Below, piece after piece: positions 34,010 through 43,265 of a stretch of 64,000 nucleotides of DNA; position 1 is the first letter of the stretch; every line of letters starts with the position of its first letter. Under the pieces are notes generated by a model that did not search any database, was not told where the DNA came from, and saw nothing but the letters and a program-made list of their open reading frames with translations. Made by a program: the position numbers and the translations under genes. The DNA comes from Metabacillus malikii (GTDB taxonomy: Bacteria > Bacillota > Bacilli > Bacillales > Bacillaceae): assembly GCF_030813355.1 (NCBI RefSeq), contig NZ_JAUSUD010000002.1:1-64000 (forward strand), written 5' to 3'.

Positions 34010-35629
34010 TTAATTTACTTTTACAATTTGCCATAGCTGATTTGAGCCATTATTAAATGTCCATTGACTGCCATTGCCGCCATCCTGATTAGACTTAGCA
34101 TGAATTTCTAACGCTTTTCCGCTATTACGATTGATGATTTTATAATATCCCTGGCCTGTTTGTGTTATTTGCCATTGCTGATTCGTTCCGTTTACATCAG
34201 CCCATTGTACAACATTTGCACCATTTTCTAACGAGAAATTATAAACGTCTAATGCTTTGCCACTATTTTGATTCACAATGTTAAAGTAACCGTCACCGTT
34301 CATTCGTAAATACCAATTTTGACAAGTACATCCATTGCTGCTCCATTGTTGGACGTTCGCACCATCTGTTAAACTGGCATTTGCTATTTCTAATAGCTTG
34401 CCACTATTGCGGTTTACAAGCCTATAGACAGCGTTTTGCTCAAACTGGCTTGAGCCATTGCTTATATTTCCCGTGACAGAATTTGTACTTCCAGCCTCAT
34501 TGCTTACAATTGTACCACCAGTTGTAATCGAATTGTACACGACTTGATTATTTGTTGAAGCCCCAGTAATTCGTATCCCTGGATTGTTATAACCTGAGTA
34601 TGTCTTAATTTCATTGTTTGCTAGTACGTTGTTACTTCCAGGTGCGAGTCGGATAACTGACTCAGGGTTTAATGAACGGTTACTTTGTTGGATAATATTA
34701 TTAGTGAACGTATTGTTATCTGCTTGAACGAGTATTCCATGTATCCGGGAATCGATAACTGTATTTCCTGTAATAATATTATGATGGGCGCCACTTAGTA
34801 TAAAAATCCCTCTAGGGTAATTTTTGATTGTATTATTTTTAACAGTATTATATGCACCGCCATTCGGGATTCGAATTCCACCGTAGCTATCCGATTGCTG
34901 ATTTTGATTCAAAATTCGATTATCTGAGACTGTTGTATAGGTTGCTCGAGAAAGATTAATTCCACTACCACCTAATGAGTTAGTTATGAGATTGTTTGTG
35001 ATTTCAACATTTGTAAAGTCACCAACTGGGTATCCTTCAGCCCCAGTTGCAATTGAATGTCCGCTTGTTCGGTCAAACACACTGTTTTGGATGGCAGAGT
35101 CTTGCAATCTTCTTAAAATGGCACCATTCGTTGTGTCGCGAATTTCTATATTGTCAAGTGTAAGGTTCCGAACCTTTTGATCAATTAACATCCCGCCTAT
35201 TTGACTTAGACCTTTAGAGGCACGATTTGTGCGGTCCCCATCAAAAGTAAGGTTTGAAACTGTTACATTTAAGTCAATCGAATTTGTTGGTAAAATCGGG
35301 TTACCAACAATATAATTAACACCGGACTCCATTTTCTTAATAACAGTTTGTCCAATTCCTGCCCCAACAAGATTTACTCCTTTATGAAAACGTAGCTCTT
35401 TGTCGACGTAATAAGTACCGGCAGGAAGATAAACAGTTCCTGCAACACCTCGATCATAAAAATATTTCATCGCAGCATGAAGTGCATCTGTTTGAGATGA
35501 TTGAACACCAGGAGTCACACCAAAATCTCTCGCATTAATAGTTTCCGCTGCTCTTGCCTCGGAATGGACGAGTATAATTGAGAAGAGGAAAGCGATAAGG
35601 TATAATCCACAATTCTTGACCAATTTCAT
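34010..35629 (-). CDS. Secreted right-handed beta-helix protein with ricin-type lectin domain
   Basis: A 539-residue exported protein. The signal peptide ends at about ARA (residue 28). Residues 30-395 form a pectate-lyase-3/NosD-type beta-helix: the ARDFGVTPG opening and AGTVYLPAGTYYVDKEL strand, then many 22-25 residue coils with N-rich turns (NNTIKNY, NNTFTNNII, NNEIKTY). Residues 405-539 are a ricin-B trefoil with three QxW-type repeats (QNWYLR, QQWQIT, QLWQIV). Such proteins bind and cleave or epimerise acidic polysaccharides, consistent with the pectin theme, but I cannot point to a catalytic site. No frameshift. Confidence 0.88.
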   Translation of the reverse strand: MKLVKNCGLYLIAFLFSIILVHSEARAAETINARDFGVTPGVQSSQTDALHAAMKYFYDRGVAGTVYLPAGTYYVDKELRFHKGVNLVGAGIGQTVIKKMESGVNYIVGNPILPTNSIDLNVTVSNLTFDGDRTNRASKGLSQIGGMLIDQKVRNLTLDNIEIRDTTNGAILRRLQDSAIQNSVFDRTSGHSIATGAEGYPVGDFTNVEITNNLITNSLGGSGINLSRATYTTVSDNRILNQNQQSDSYGGIRIPNGGAYNTVKNNTIKNYPRGIFILSGAHHNIITGNTVIDSRIHGILVQADNNTFTNNIIQQSNRSLNPESVIRLAPGSNNVLANNEIKTYSGYNNPGIRITGASTNNQVVYNSITTGGTIVSNEAGSTNSVTGNISNGSSQFEQNAVYRLVNRNSGKLLEIANASLTDGANVQQWSSNGCTCQNWYLRMNGDGYFNIVNQNSGKALDVYNFSLENGANVVQWADVNGTNQQWQITQTGQGYYKIINRNSGKALEIHAKSNQDGGNGSQWTFNNGSNQLWQIVKVN

Positions 35630-35859
35630 TTTAGAAAATCTCCTTTAATTAATTAATTCTGTTATGGGTAACTTAGAGAATGCAGTAGCAAAAACCCATT
35701 TATAGCAATCAACATTCACCTCCTGAATATAATTATTAATGACAATGCAAGGGTAACAAATACAGAAAATTCAAACAATGGTTCAATGATACCGTTTACA
35801 TTTTGGTGTCTATAGGACAAAGCAACGATAGTTAATGTCAAGATTAATTAAAACTTTTG
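35630..35859. other. Intergenic stretch upstream of the beta-helix gene
   Basis: AT-rich; it includes the likely promoter of the beta-helix gene on the reverse strand, which I cannot place. No other feature seen. Confidence 0.4.
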
Positions 35860-35887
35860 TTGACAATATGGTAAAATTTGATATCAT
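35860..35887 (+). promoter_or_regulatory. Promoter of the TetR gene
   Basis: A consensus TTGACA (35860-35865) is followed after 16 bases by TATCAT (35882-35887). Confidence 0.75.
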
Positions 35888-35891
35888 TTAA

Positions 35892-35906
35892 TTGAACAGT
35901 GGTTAA
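35892..35906. promoter_or_regulatory. TetR-family operator, copy 1
   Basis: TTGAACAGTGGTTAA lies just after the -10 box of the TetR gene. The near-identical TTGACCACTGGTTAA occurs before the SDR gene, so the regulator probably controls both itself and that gene. Confidence 0.7.
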
Positions 35907-35921
35907 TAAGGAGATAGTCAG

Positions 35922-36488
35922 ATGGCAGCTAGAAAAGCAGGAAAAGTTGAATTAACGAGAGAAATGATTATGGATGCAGCAAGAGATTTGTTTGTTCAAA
36001 AAGGTTATCAGCATGTATCAATGCGCCAAATTGCGAAAGAATTGAATTATAGTCATGGGGCTATTTATTATCATTTCCAAAACAAGGCAGAGCTCTTTTA
36101 TGCACTTGTAGAGGAGCACTTTAAGATGCTTGATAATAAACTTCAGAAAATCCTTGCGCAAGATAGTGATAAGCGGACAAAATTAATTTCGATACTTGTC
36201 GGATTTATTGAATTTGGTCTTACACATCAAAGCCATTATGAAATTATGTTTCTAATAAAAGACGAAGAAGTCCAAGCGCTAATAAGTGATGGCCCAAATA
36301 AAAGCTACGATAAATTTGCACAAAGTATTTACATGTTAACTGATAAAGAGCTATCAATTAAAGAAATTTGGTCCATTTTTTTATCATTACATGGTTTTGT
36401 TACACATTACTGCAGACATGTAAATAGTTATGAAGAAGTAAAAGAATTGGCGATTTCCCATGCAGAGTTTCTCATTAAGGACATGTAA
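35922..36488 (+). CDS. TetR/AcrR family transcriptional regulator
   Basis: A 188-residue repressor. The N-terminal helix-turn-helix is complete (AARDLFVQKGYQHVSMRQIAKELNYSHGAIYYHF, shown in part here), followed by a helical ligand-binding domain with one tryptophan-rich segment (SIKEIWSIFLSLHGF). AAGGAGATAG precedes the ATG. The next gene on the same strand, an SDR protein 323 bp away, has a matching operator, which marks it as the main target. The ligand is unknown. Confidence 0.92.
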   Translation: MAARKAGKVELTREMIMDAARDLFVQKGYQHVSMRQIAKELNYSHGAIYYHFQNKAELFYALVEEHFKMLDNKLQKILAQDSDKRTKLISILVGFIEFGLTHQSHYEIMFLIKDEEVQALISDGPNKSYDKFAQSIYMLTDKELSIKEIWSIFLSLHGFVTHYCRHVNSYEEVKELAISHAEFLIKDM

Positions 36489-36811
36489 ATAATTTAAGTC
36501 TTTTGAATTAAAAGGTATGTTTGTTCAAGATTAATAGTTGAGCAATTCAAAATGACTTCATACTGTAAGCAAAGGTAACAAAGGATGATATAGTCTAACT
36601 CAACTGAAGATTCGGACCACATTTTTCGGTCTTAATTTAAACGAGAGAGACAATATATATGTGCGAAGTGAAAGCCTGATATTTGTAAGCAATGGTCGAT
36701 GATAATAACATAAAGCGTGAACTAAGAGAGAAATAATAATGTTAGTCTGCGAGAAAGATTTTTTTGACCTGAATTGACCACTGGTTAATAAAATACAAAG
36801 GGGATGTACAA
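36489..36811. other. Promoter region of the SDR gene
   Basis: No gene. A TTGACC box at 36764-36769 precedes the operator; a -10 box in the TTAATAAAAT tract is at near-normal spacing. The left part is nondescript. Confidence 0.5.
36774..36788. promoter_or_regulatory. TetR-family operator, copy 2
   Basis: TTGACCACTGGTTAA is a better palindrome (TTxACCA-C-TGGTxAA) than copy 1. It overlaps the promoter spacer of the SDR gene 24 bp before the start codon. Confidence 0.7.
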
Positions 36812-37750
36812 ATGAAAAAGGTGTTAGTATTAGGTGCTTCAGGTGGAATGGGGTATGCATTAGTTATGGAGTTAGCAAGCAGAGGTATTGAGGTGATTGC
36901 CTTTGCAAGAAATAAAGAAAAGCTTGATGAATTATTTGGTCATATGTCACTTGTTACGACTGTTAGTGGAGATATCTTTATTATCGAATCGTTAATGAAA
37001 GCTGCAACTGGAGTGGATAGTATTTTTCATGCTGCAAATATCCCTTACTCTCAGTGGCATGTAAAGCTTAGGCAATTAGTCAGCAATATTATTAAAGTAT
37101 CAGAAGCACAGTCAACAAAGCTGATTTTTGCAGATAGCATCTATTCATATGGCCGGAAACCAAACGAACTTGTTCGTGAAGACTCGCCAAAATATCCGCA
37201 TACTGTAAAAGGAAAACTAAGATTGGAAAATGAACAATTAATCAAACAATCGACTGTACCCACACTTATTGCACATTTTCCTGATTTTTACGGTCCTCAT
37301 GCGTCAAACACATTGCTGCACTTTACGCTCAATCCAGTAGCTAAAAATAAAAAAACACGCTTCATTGGTGACCCAACGATTGCAAGAGAATTTATCTATA
37401 CTCCTGATGGTGCCAAGGCTCTAGTAAATTTAGCATTAACTGAAAAAGCTTATCATCAAAATTGGAATATACCGGCGTACGATGTTATTACGGGTGAAGA
37501 GATTATTAAAATACTTCGTGAAGAGTTAAACTATGAGAAAAAGGTATCGATTGTAACAAAAGGTATGATTCAATTTCTAGGTTTATTTAGTAAAAATATG
37601 CGTGAAGTGGTAGAGATGTTTTATTTGAATGAGGAACCCGTCATATTATCAGGTGAGAAATATGAGGCTGAAATTGGGAGGTTACCGAAAACTCCTTATA
37701 AAGATGGGATTATTGCTACGATTAACCAAATTAAGCAGCAACAGATTTAA
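36812..37750 (+). CDS. NAD-dependent epimerase/dehydratase-like SDR protein
   Basis: A 312-residue extended short-chain dehydrogenase-like protein. The cofactor loop LGASGGMGYALV and the ADSIYSYG strand are clear. The usual catalytic YxxxK appears altered: the tyrosine in YSYGR is present, but in the expected active-site stretch the sequence is YPHTVKGKLRLENE, so lysine and tyrosine spacing is atypical. It may bind NAD(P)H without classic epimerase activity. AAAGGGG precedes the ATG. Controlled by the upstream TetR protein through a shared operator (inference). Confidence 0.85.
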   Translation: MKKVLVLGASGGMGYALVMELASRGIEVIAFARNKEKLDELFGHMSLVTTVSGDIFIIESLMKAATGVDSIFHAANIPYSQWHVKLRQLVSNIIKVSEAQSTKLIFADSIYSYGRKPNELVREDSPKYPHTVKGKLRLENEQLIKQSTVPTLIAHFPDFYGPHASNTLLHFTLNPVAKNKKTRFIGDPTIAREFIYTPDGAKALVNLALTEKAYHQNWNIPAYDVITGEEIIKILREELNYEKKVSIVTKGMIQFLGLFSKNMREVVEMFYLNEEPVILSGEKYEAEIGRLPKTPYKDGIIATINQIKQQQI

Positions 37751-37984
37751 TCCATTTAAAACCATAGTCAAGTCTGTATAAAAGTTCAATGACTAGACTT
37801 AGGCACGTCTAGTAGCTTTACTTTCTCTCAAGTAAAGAAGTATCGACATGAATAAACAGGAAGTTAGCCAAAAAATACTAATGATATGACAACGACACGC
37901 CCTGAAAAAAACGCTTACTGGAGGCGCTATATGATATAATAGTCTCAAAAGATATTAATTGATATTAAAGGCGGGTTTTTAAGA

Positions 37985-38677
37985 ATGGGAAATATGATGA
38001 GTGGATTAAATAGAATTTTTGAGTGGATTATGAGGCTTTCGGTAATTAATGTACTCTGGATTGCATTTAATCTGCCTATTAGCTACTTACTTTTAACATT
38101 ATTACTCGCAGATGATTCATCTGTTATGATAATGATTTTAATGACTATTGCTGCTTTAGCACCTTTTTTATTATTTCCAGCAACAACAGCTGCGTTTGCG
38201 GTTGTTAGAAAATGGGTGATGGGCGATCCCGATGTTCCACTATTTAAATCCTTTTGGGGTTTTTATAAGGAAAACTACGTTCGGAGCTTGGTAGGAGGAC
38301 TATTGTTTACATTATTTTGGATTATCTGGGCAGTCGACTTCTATTATTTCTCACAAATAAATATCATGATTAGCTCTGTCTTCTTAGCTGCTGGTTTGTT
38401 TCTCATATTATTTACGTTTTCATTTATTTCAAATACTGTTCATACTGTTTTGCCATTTTGGCAAAGTGTGAAAAACTCTTTTTTCATTTCGTTAGTTTAT
38501 CCGTTCACAAATATATTAACGATTGTTGGAGTGGGAGTAATCTTATATGTAAGTTTATCAACGTTTACATTTCTCTTGCCTTTTTTTACAGTATCAATTA
38601 TCTCGATTATCGCTTTTACCGGTTACTATCAGAAAATGAGTAAAATAGTTGATAATAAAAAAGCAACAAATGAATAG
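37985..38677 (+). CDS. YesL-like (DUF624) membrane protein
   Basis: A 230-residue inner-membrane protein with about six spans. It has the DUF624 features: an N-terminal INVLWIAFNLP span, FPATTAAFAVVRKW and the FKSFWGFYKENY loop. In Bacillus subtilis the relative yesL belongs to the rhamnogalacturonan-use operon, which makes a carbohydrate-linked role possible, but its reaction or transport role is not known. A TATAAT box lies near 37934. A strong terminator follows. Confidence 0.88.
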   Translation: MGNMMSGLNRIFEWIMRLSVINVLWIAFNLPISYLLLTLLLADDSSVMIMILMTIAALAPFLLFPATTAAFAVVRKWVMGDPDVPLFKSFWGFYKENYVRSLVGGLLFTLFWIIWAVDFYYFSQINIMISSVFLAAGLFLILFTFSFISNTVHTVLPFWQSVKNSFFISLVYPFTNILTIVGVGVILYVSLSTFTFLLPFFTVSIISIIAFTGYYQKMSKIVDNKKATNE

Positions 38678-38678
38678 G

Positions 38679-38713
38679 AAACAAGCCGAATCTGCCCTCA
38701 GTTCGGCTTGTTT
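38679..38713 (+). terminator. Terminator of the YesL-like gene
   Basis: AAACAAGCCGAA and TTCGGCTTGTTT form a perfect 12-bp stem followed by TT. A second hairpin with AGAGCCGACCT/AGGTTGGCTTT arms lies at 38764-38793. Confidence 0.88.
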
Positions 38714-38840
38714 TAATTACTTATTGAAATAGAAATCCAAGTATTTTTACGAATATAAAATAAAGAGCCGACCTATATTGAGGTTGGCTTTGCAAAAGGT
38801 TCATCATATTAACTATGATAAGCGCTAATGTTTAGATAGA

Positions 38841-39017
38841 TTAAGCGTTTTCATAAATAACGCCTTTAAATTTGATTTTTAACTGTGGATGCTTTTCCTT
38901 TTTTAAGTTCTTTTGAATATCCTTAATTCTATTTAATGCATCAGTCATTCCACTCGCATTTATTTTATGTTCAATTGTCTCATTTCCTGTATCGATTAAA
39001 AAGACAAAATGTTTCAT
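38841..39017 (-). CDS. Small cytosolic protein of 58 residues
   Basis: An unrecognised 58-residue protein found by reading the reverse strand. It begins MKHFVFLIDTGNETIEHKIN, continues with a mixed charged helix (MTDALNRIKDIQKNLKKEKH) and ends with KFKGVIYENA; beta-alpha-beta character is likely. AAGGGGAG lies nine bases before the ATG, and upstream a TATAAT with a matching -35 box overlaps two cre-like sites. The complete set of signals argues for a real gene. Function unknown. Confidence 0.75.
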   Translation of the reverse strand: MKHFVFLIDTGNETIEHKINASGMTDALNRIKDIQKNLKKEKHPQLKIKFKGVIYENA

Positions 39018-39059
39018 CTCGCAAGTCTCCCCTTAGTTGTGAATATTTTCATTACCTTT

Positions 39060-39089
39060 ATTATAGTATATATGAACTAGCTTTTGTAA
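39060..39089 (-). promoter_or_regulatory. Promoter of the 58-residue gene
   Basis: On the reverse strand TTACAA (39089-39084) and TATAAT (39065-39060) are 18 bases apart. Confidence 0.7.
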
Positions 39090-39133
39090 GCGTTTTTATA
39101 AATAAATGTGAACGATTTGTGAATGCGTTTTCA
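39085..39133. promoter_or_regulatory. Two cre-like sites overlapping the small-gene promoter
   Basis: TGTAAGCGTTTTTA (39085-39098) and TGAATGCGTTTTCA (39120-39133) each differ from the CcpA consensus TGWAANCGNTNWCA at one position. The first covers the -35 box. Confidence 0.5.
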
Positions 39134-39170
39134 AAAATGGTTTTACTCAACAAATGTTGAGTAAAGTCCG

Positions 39171-39356
39171 CTAAAATAAGTAAATGGCAAAAGCAATAAT
39201 TGTTAGAATCGCAAGGATAATATAAATCCATGATAGACGTGAAATATTTCCTTTCGTTTGTTCATCATAATTATGGTCACCCTTGCCACCTAGTAAAATA
39301 GTACCAACTAGTGCTAAAATACCTATAAGGATTACGAGAAAGATTGCAAATTTCAT
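39171..39356 (-). CDS. Small membrane protein, two spans
   Basis: A 61-residue protein with two hydrophobic segments (about 3-22 and 43-60) separated by a charged loop KGDHNYDEQTKGNISR. GGAGG lies seven bases before the ATG. I do not recognise a family. It lies alone between the 58-residue gene and another small membrane gene on the same strand. Confidence 0.7.
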   Translation of the reverse strand: MKFAIFLVILIGILALVGTILLGGKGDHNYDEQTKGNISRLSWIYIILAILTIIAFAIYLF

Positions 39357-39465
39357 GACAGTCCTCCATAAAGAAAGTTATGTGCATACTTATACTATAG
39401 CGTAAATTTCCGATATTAGAAGGATGTTTTTTAATATCATGTTCTGTCATTCATTTGTTCGCTGC

Positions 39466-39690
39466 TTAAAGGACATTTGTTTTATTACTCGAGTCCTCAA
39501 TTTTCATCTGTTCTAGCTCTAGTCGTAATTTTTCAGTTTCTATTTTAAAGTTCTCATGTTTTAGTTTTTCAAGCTCAAGTTCATCTTTTATCATTTTATG
39601 CTTTCTTTTTGATTGGCTTTCAAAATGACTTGTGATGATAGCGATAATTGGGATTGAAAAAATCATGACCACTGCTACTAATCCTGTCAA
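39466..39690 (-). CDS. Small membrane protein with cytosolic coiled coil
   Basis: About 74 residues if translation starts at TTG 39690, where AGAGGTGAG is eight bases upstream; an upstream TTG at 39711 lies in the binding site. One span (TGLVAVVMIFSIPIIAIITS) is followed by a long charged coiled coil (KMIKDELELEKLKHENF) with regular leucines. The layout resembles PspB-like small membrane proteins of the phage-shock type, but no other psp gene is present. Role unknown. Confidence 0.7.
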   Translation of the reverse strand: MTGLVAVVMIFSIPIIAIITSHFESQSKRKHKMIKDELELEKLKHENFKIETEKLRLELEQMKIEDSSNKTNVL

Positions 39691-39882
39691 CGTAATCTCA
39701 CCTCTTCCCAATCATTTCTTGATTCTCCTATTATTTTACATGAGGTCATGTGTAAATACCATTAACCTTTATAATCAATTTTTCATTTATTCATACGAAT
39801 CATAAAGAAAAAGGTTCCCTTTTAATAAGTTTTTTTCCTACTAATAAGATTTGAATTTTCCACTATGCTTTGCGAAATGAAA

Positions 39883-39931
39883 AAGCTGTCGTAAAACGAG
39901 GAGCAATAAATAACTCGTTTTACGACAGCTT
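39883..39931 (-). terminator. Terminator of the HAD hydrolase gene
   Basis: AAGCTGTCGTAAAACGAG and its complement form an 18-bp stem, followed by five T on the reverse strand. Confidence 0.9.
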
Positions 39932-39948
39932 CATTCATTCTTCACTTA

Positions 39949-40740
39949 TTACTCAACAAGACCTAATGTTTTTAGTCCATTATAGATACCTGATTCGGTT
40001 ACTTTCGTTGTTTTATGCTTGGCATATTGGAATAACTCCGGATGCCCATTGCCCATCGCAAAGCCCTCACCAACAAGGCTAAGCATTTCTTTATCATTCA
40101 TCCCATCACCAAACGCAATCGCGGCTTTAACAGGGATGTGTAAATGGTCTAATATACTTTGAACCGCAACACCTTTGTTCACACGATCTTGAATCACATC
40201 GTAGCAATGACGTAAACCATCTACATTTACTTGTGATAAATGTATTGTCCGATCTGCTTTTTCATAAAGCTTAGGGTCATGCTTACTTAACTGAATGAGG
40301 GTAATACCTAAAATATGTGGGGTTACCTCAGGTGTAAATTGTTCATTGTATTGTAAGTGAAAGGCTTGGAGAAATTCCTGGACGATTGGGCTTTCTAAAT
40401 TAGAAAAGTAATTTTTTTCATGTGTATACAATACAAGCTCATGACCGTTGTTTTTTGCGATGTCAATATAGGTATTAACTGTTTGTTCATTCATCGGAGA
40501 TTTAAAGATGTCCTTCCCTTTATAGATGGCATATGCTCCGTTGTAGCCGATATACGAATCAATGTTTAGTTCTTCGGCAATATGTGAAATTTCATGTAAA
40601 GGTCTGCCTGTTGCAAGAAAAACCTCTATCCCTTTATTTTTCACTTCTGCAATGGCTTGTTTAGTCGACTTCTCAATCGTGTCATCCGGCCTTAATACAG
40701 TGCCATCAATGTCTAAAAATAAGATTTTGTATTTATTCAT
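39949..40740 (-). CDS. HAD superfamily Cof-type sugar/cofactor phosphatase
   Basis: A 263-residue phosphatase. Motif I is FLDIDGTV (nucleophile and acid aspartates), motif II is LATGRP, and motif IV is IAFGDGMNDKEML; the large C2 cap domain lies between. It would dephosphorylate sugar phosphates or flavin-type cofactors. Three start candidates lie close together; ATG 40740 fits best because GGAG lies six bases before it. Single gene with its own terminator, divergent from the cold-shock gene. Confidence 0.9.
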   Translation of the reverse strand: MNKYKILFLDIDGTVLRPDDTIEKSTKQAIAEVKNKGIEVFLATGRPLHEISHIAEELNIDSYIGYNGAYAIYKGKDIFKSPMNEQTVNTYIDIAKNNGHELVLYTHEKNYFSNLESPIVQEFLQAFHLQYNEQFTPEVTPHILGITLIQLSKHDPKLYEKADRTIHLSQVNVDGLRHCYDVIQDRVNKGVAVQSILDHLHIPVKAAIAFGDGMNDKEMLSLVGEGFAMGNGHPELFQYAKHKTTKVTESGIYNGLKTLGLVE

Positions 40741-40849
40741 CATCTTCTCCATACGTTTAGTTTTTTTTCGAATTATGATTGTTGAACCTATCAAAATTTT
40801 AACATATATATGATATTTTGTGAAAATCGCACCAAATTGAAAAAAGCAG

Positions 40850-40966
40850 TTATACCGAATAAAAAATTTTTTTTTGCATTTTATGTTTAATAATTTTACG
40901 TAGGGACATAATAATAATCGAAATTATCATCAAACATCGTTTGAATGATTTAGGAGGAAATTGTAA
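40850..40966 (+). promoter_or_regulatory. Long 5-prime leader of the cold-shock gene
   Basis: Over 100 bases of AT-rich leader precede the start codon. Cold-shock genes usually have such a leader that folds differently at low temperature. TTAGGAGG provides a strong ribosome binding site. No specific structure could be confirmed by eye. Confidence 0.45.
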
Positions 40967-41167
40967 ATGGCACAAGGAAGAGTAAAATGGTTTAATGCAG
41001 AAAAAGGTTTTGGATTTATCGAAGTTGAAGGTGGAGAAGATGTATTCGTACACTTTTCTTCCATTCAAGGAGAAGGTTACAAAAGCTTAGATGAAGGCCA
41101 AGAAGTTACATTTGATATTGAACAAGGTAACAGAGGTCCACAAGCTGCTAACGTTCAAAAAATATAA
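40967..41167 (+). CDS. Cold-shock protein, CspA family
   Basis: A 66-residue single OB-fold protein that binds single-stranded nucleic acid. RNP1 (KGFGFIEV) and RNP2 (DVFVHFSS) are intact, with the aromatic residues for base stacking. Full family length. AGGAGG precedes the ATG. Confidence 0.97.
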   Translation: MAQGRVKWFNAEKGFGFIEVEGGEDVFVHFSSIQGEGYKSLDEGQEVTFDIEQGNRGPQAANVQKI

Positions 41168-41249
41168 ACCAACATAAACCAATTCAGGTTTGCAAGTAGG
41201 TGAACCTAGAAGGAATATAGAGTATTCTCGTATTCTTTTTGAAGAAATG

Positions 41250-41317
41250 GGACTGCCCAATAATTAAAACGTCCATTCTATGAATCATTCATAAACGGGC
41301 TGATTATTAGGCAGTCC
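41250..41317. terminator. Hairpin between the cold-shock gene and the RNase J gene
   Basis: GGACTGCCCAATAAT and ATTATTAGGCAGTCC pair over 15 positions with one mismatch across a 38-base loop that can fold further. It probably ends both convergent genes. Confidence 0.65.
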
Positions 41318-41429
41318 TTCTTCTATTTTATTCATGGATTGAATTTTTGCTAATTTGCTGTAGTGAAGCCCTTCATTAAATAAAATAAACAAAGAGTAAG
41401 CAATGTTTGCAAACTCTTTGTTTATTTAT

Positions 41430-43103
41430 TTAAATTTCAATAATAATCGGAAGAATCATCGGTTTGCGTTTCGTATGTGTAAATAAAAATTGACCGATTG
41501 TTTTCTTTATATTTTTCTTCATAATGTCCCATTTGTAAATGTTATCCTCTTGCAGTTCGATTACAGTTTTTTTCACAAGGCGATTTACGTCTCTAAGAAG
41601 CTGCTCAGAGTCTCGAACGAACACAAATCCTCTTGTAATTGTATCTGGTCCAGATATAATTTTTCTTTCGGCTTTGCTAAGTGTAATGACGATGATAATC
41701 ATTCCATCCTCTGAAAGCTGTTTTCGGTCACGAAGGACGATTTCACCAATATCGCCGACACCAACACCATCGACATACGTATCGCCTGCAGGGAGCCTTC
41801 GAGTTTTTGCTGCAGTCTTATTTTTAATGTCGACTACATCTCCATTTTTAATAATGAAAATATTATTTTTGTCTACTCCGACTTGTTCGGCTAGCTTTTG
41901 ATGCTGATAAAGCATTCGATATTCCCCATGAATTGGAATAAAATAAGTTGGCCTCATAAAGGTGAGCATTAATTTCAAATCTTCCTGGTAGCCATGTCCT
42001 GATACATGCATTTTCGTAGAACTGCCGGAACCGTATATTACATTAGCTCCGAGCGTATACAGATTATCAATAATCCGTGACACATTACGTTCATTGCCTG
42101 GAATTGGTGATGCTGCAAAAATTACAGTATCCTCTGGTAAAATTTCGACATTACGATAACTATTAGTAGATAAGCGTGCAAGTGCGGCCATTGGTTCACC
42201 TTGACTGCCAGTACATAGTATCGCAACATGTTCTGGTGCAAACGTGTTTATTTCCTCAGCATCAATTAACATCCCCTCAGGAATTTGTAAATAACCACGT
42301 TTTATCGCCACATCAACTACGTTTATCATACTTCTTCCAAGCAATGCTAGTTTTCGATTTGTTTTTATTGTTGCATCTACGACTTGTTGGACACGGTTAA
42401 TGTTTGATGCAAATGTTGAGATTATGACTTTCCGTTTTGCTTTCATGAACGCTTCTTCTACATGGTCACCGACAATTCTTTCAGAAGGTGTAGAGCCTGG
42501 TCGTTCTGCATTTGTACTTTCTGATAATAAGGCTAGCACACCGTTTTTCCCGATTTCGGCCATTTTATGAATGTCGGCGTATTGTTGATTAACAGGTGTT
42601 AAATCAAATTTAAAATCTCCTGTATGTACGACATTACCTTCAGGTGTATCGAAAACAATCCCTAAACAATCAGGAATGCTATGATTCGTTTTAAAAAAGC
42701 TAACCTTTATGTTCTGAAACGTTAATTCAGACTCTGAGTGTATTTCGATGAGCTCAGAATCACCTAAAAGTCGATGTTCCGTTAATTTTAATTCGATTAA
42801 ACCTAGTGTAAACCGAGTCGCATAAACAGGTACTTTTAACTTTTTTAAGAAATACGGAATTGCACCGATATGGTCCTCGTGTCCATGAGTTACTAGTAAC
42901 GCCCGAATTTTCTCTTTATTTTCTTCTAAATACGCAAGGTCAGGGATGATTAAATCGATTCCTAACAAGCTTTCATCAGGAAACTTTGAACCGCAGTCAA
43001 TGACGATAATTTCGTCTTCATATTGCAAAACATACATGTTTTTCCCAACTTCATTCACACCACCAAGAGCGAAAATCGATAGTGTATTTTGCTGTGTGCT
43101 CAA
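41430..43103 (-). CDS. rnjA: Ribonuclease J (RNase J1-like)
   Basis: A 557-residue metallo-beta-lactamase/beta-CASP ribonuclease acting as endonuclease and 5-prime exonuclease in RNA decay. The metal site HGHEDHIG is complete (His73, His75, Asp77, His78), as are HTGDFKFD, the beta-CASP motif STFASNINRVQ, and ASPIPGNE plus the C-terminal dimerisation domain. Full metal ligands make it J1-like rather than the degenerate J2. TTG 43103 is chosen as start because GGGAGG is nine bases away; an ATG six codons earlier overlaps that site. It may be an extra paralogue, so the symbol is provisional. Confidence 0.88.
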   Translation of the reverse strand: MSTQQNTLSIFALGGVNEVGKNMYVLQYEDEIIVIDCGSKFPDESLLGIDLIIPDLAYLEENKEKIRALLVTHGHEDHIGAIPYFLKKLKVPVYATRFTLGLIELKLTEHRLLGDSELIEIHSESELTFQNIKVSFFKTNHSIPDCLGIVFDTPEGNVVHTGDFKFDLTPVNQQYADIHKMAEIGKNGVLALLSESTNAERPGSTPSERIVGDHVEEAFMKAKRKVIISTFASNINRVQQVVDATIKTNRKLALLGRSMINVVDVAIKRGYLQIPEGMLIDAEEINTFAPEHVAILCTGSQGEPMAALARLSTNSYRNVEILPEDTVIFAASPIPGNERNVSRIIDNLYTLGANVIYGSGSSTKMHVSGHGYQEDLKLMLTFMRPTYFIPIHGEYRMLYQHQKLAEQVGVDKNNIFIIKNGDVVDIKNKTAAKTRRLPAGDTYVDGVGVGDIGEIVLRDRKQLSEDGMIIIVITLSKAERKIISGPDTITRGFVFVRDSEQLLRDVNRLVKKTVIELQEDNIYKWDIMKKNIKKTIGQFLFTHTKRKPMILPIIIEI

Positions 43104-43265
43104 AATCTTACCTCCCAACATGTTTTATTAAGCCGTAGTATTCCCTTATAGAGTAGCTTTTATCATATCCGTCTACTAAGTTTTCGGGAACAAGTGATTT
43201 TTTTAGTGAGAATGGAATAGGTTGTATGAAGAATAGCAGCAAAATATGAATAAGGAGGAAATGAG

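Noticed and set aside
37905..37925. cre site before the YesL-like gene
   Set aside because: The CGCTTAC half is present, but spacing and the other half do not fit the consensus.
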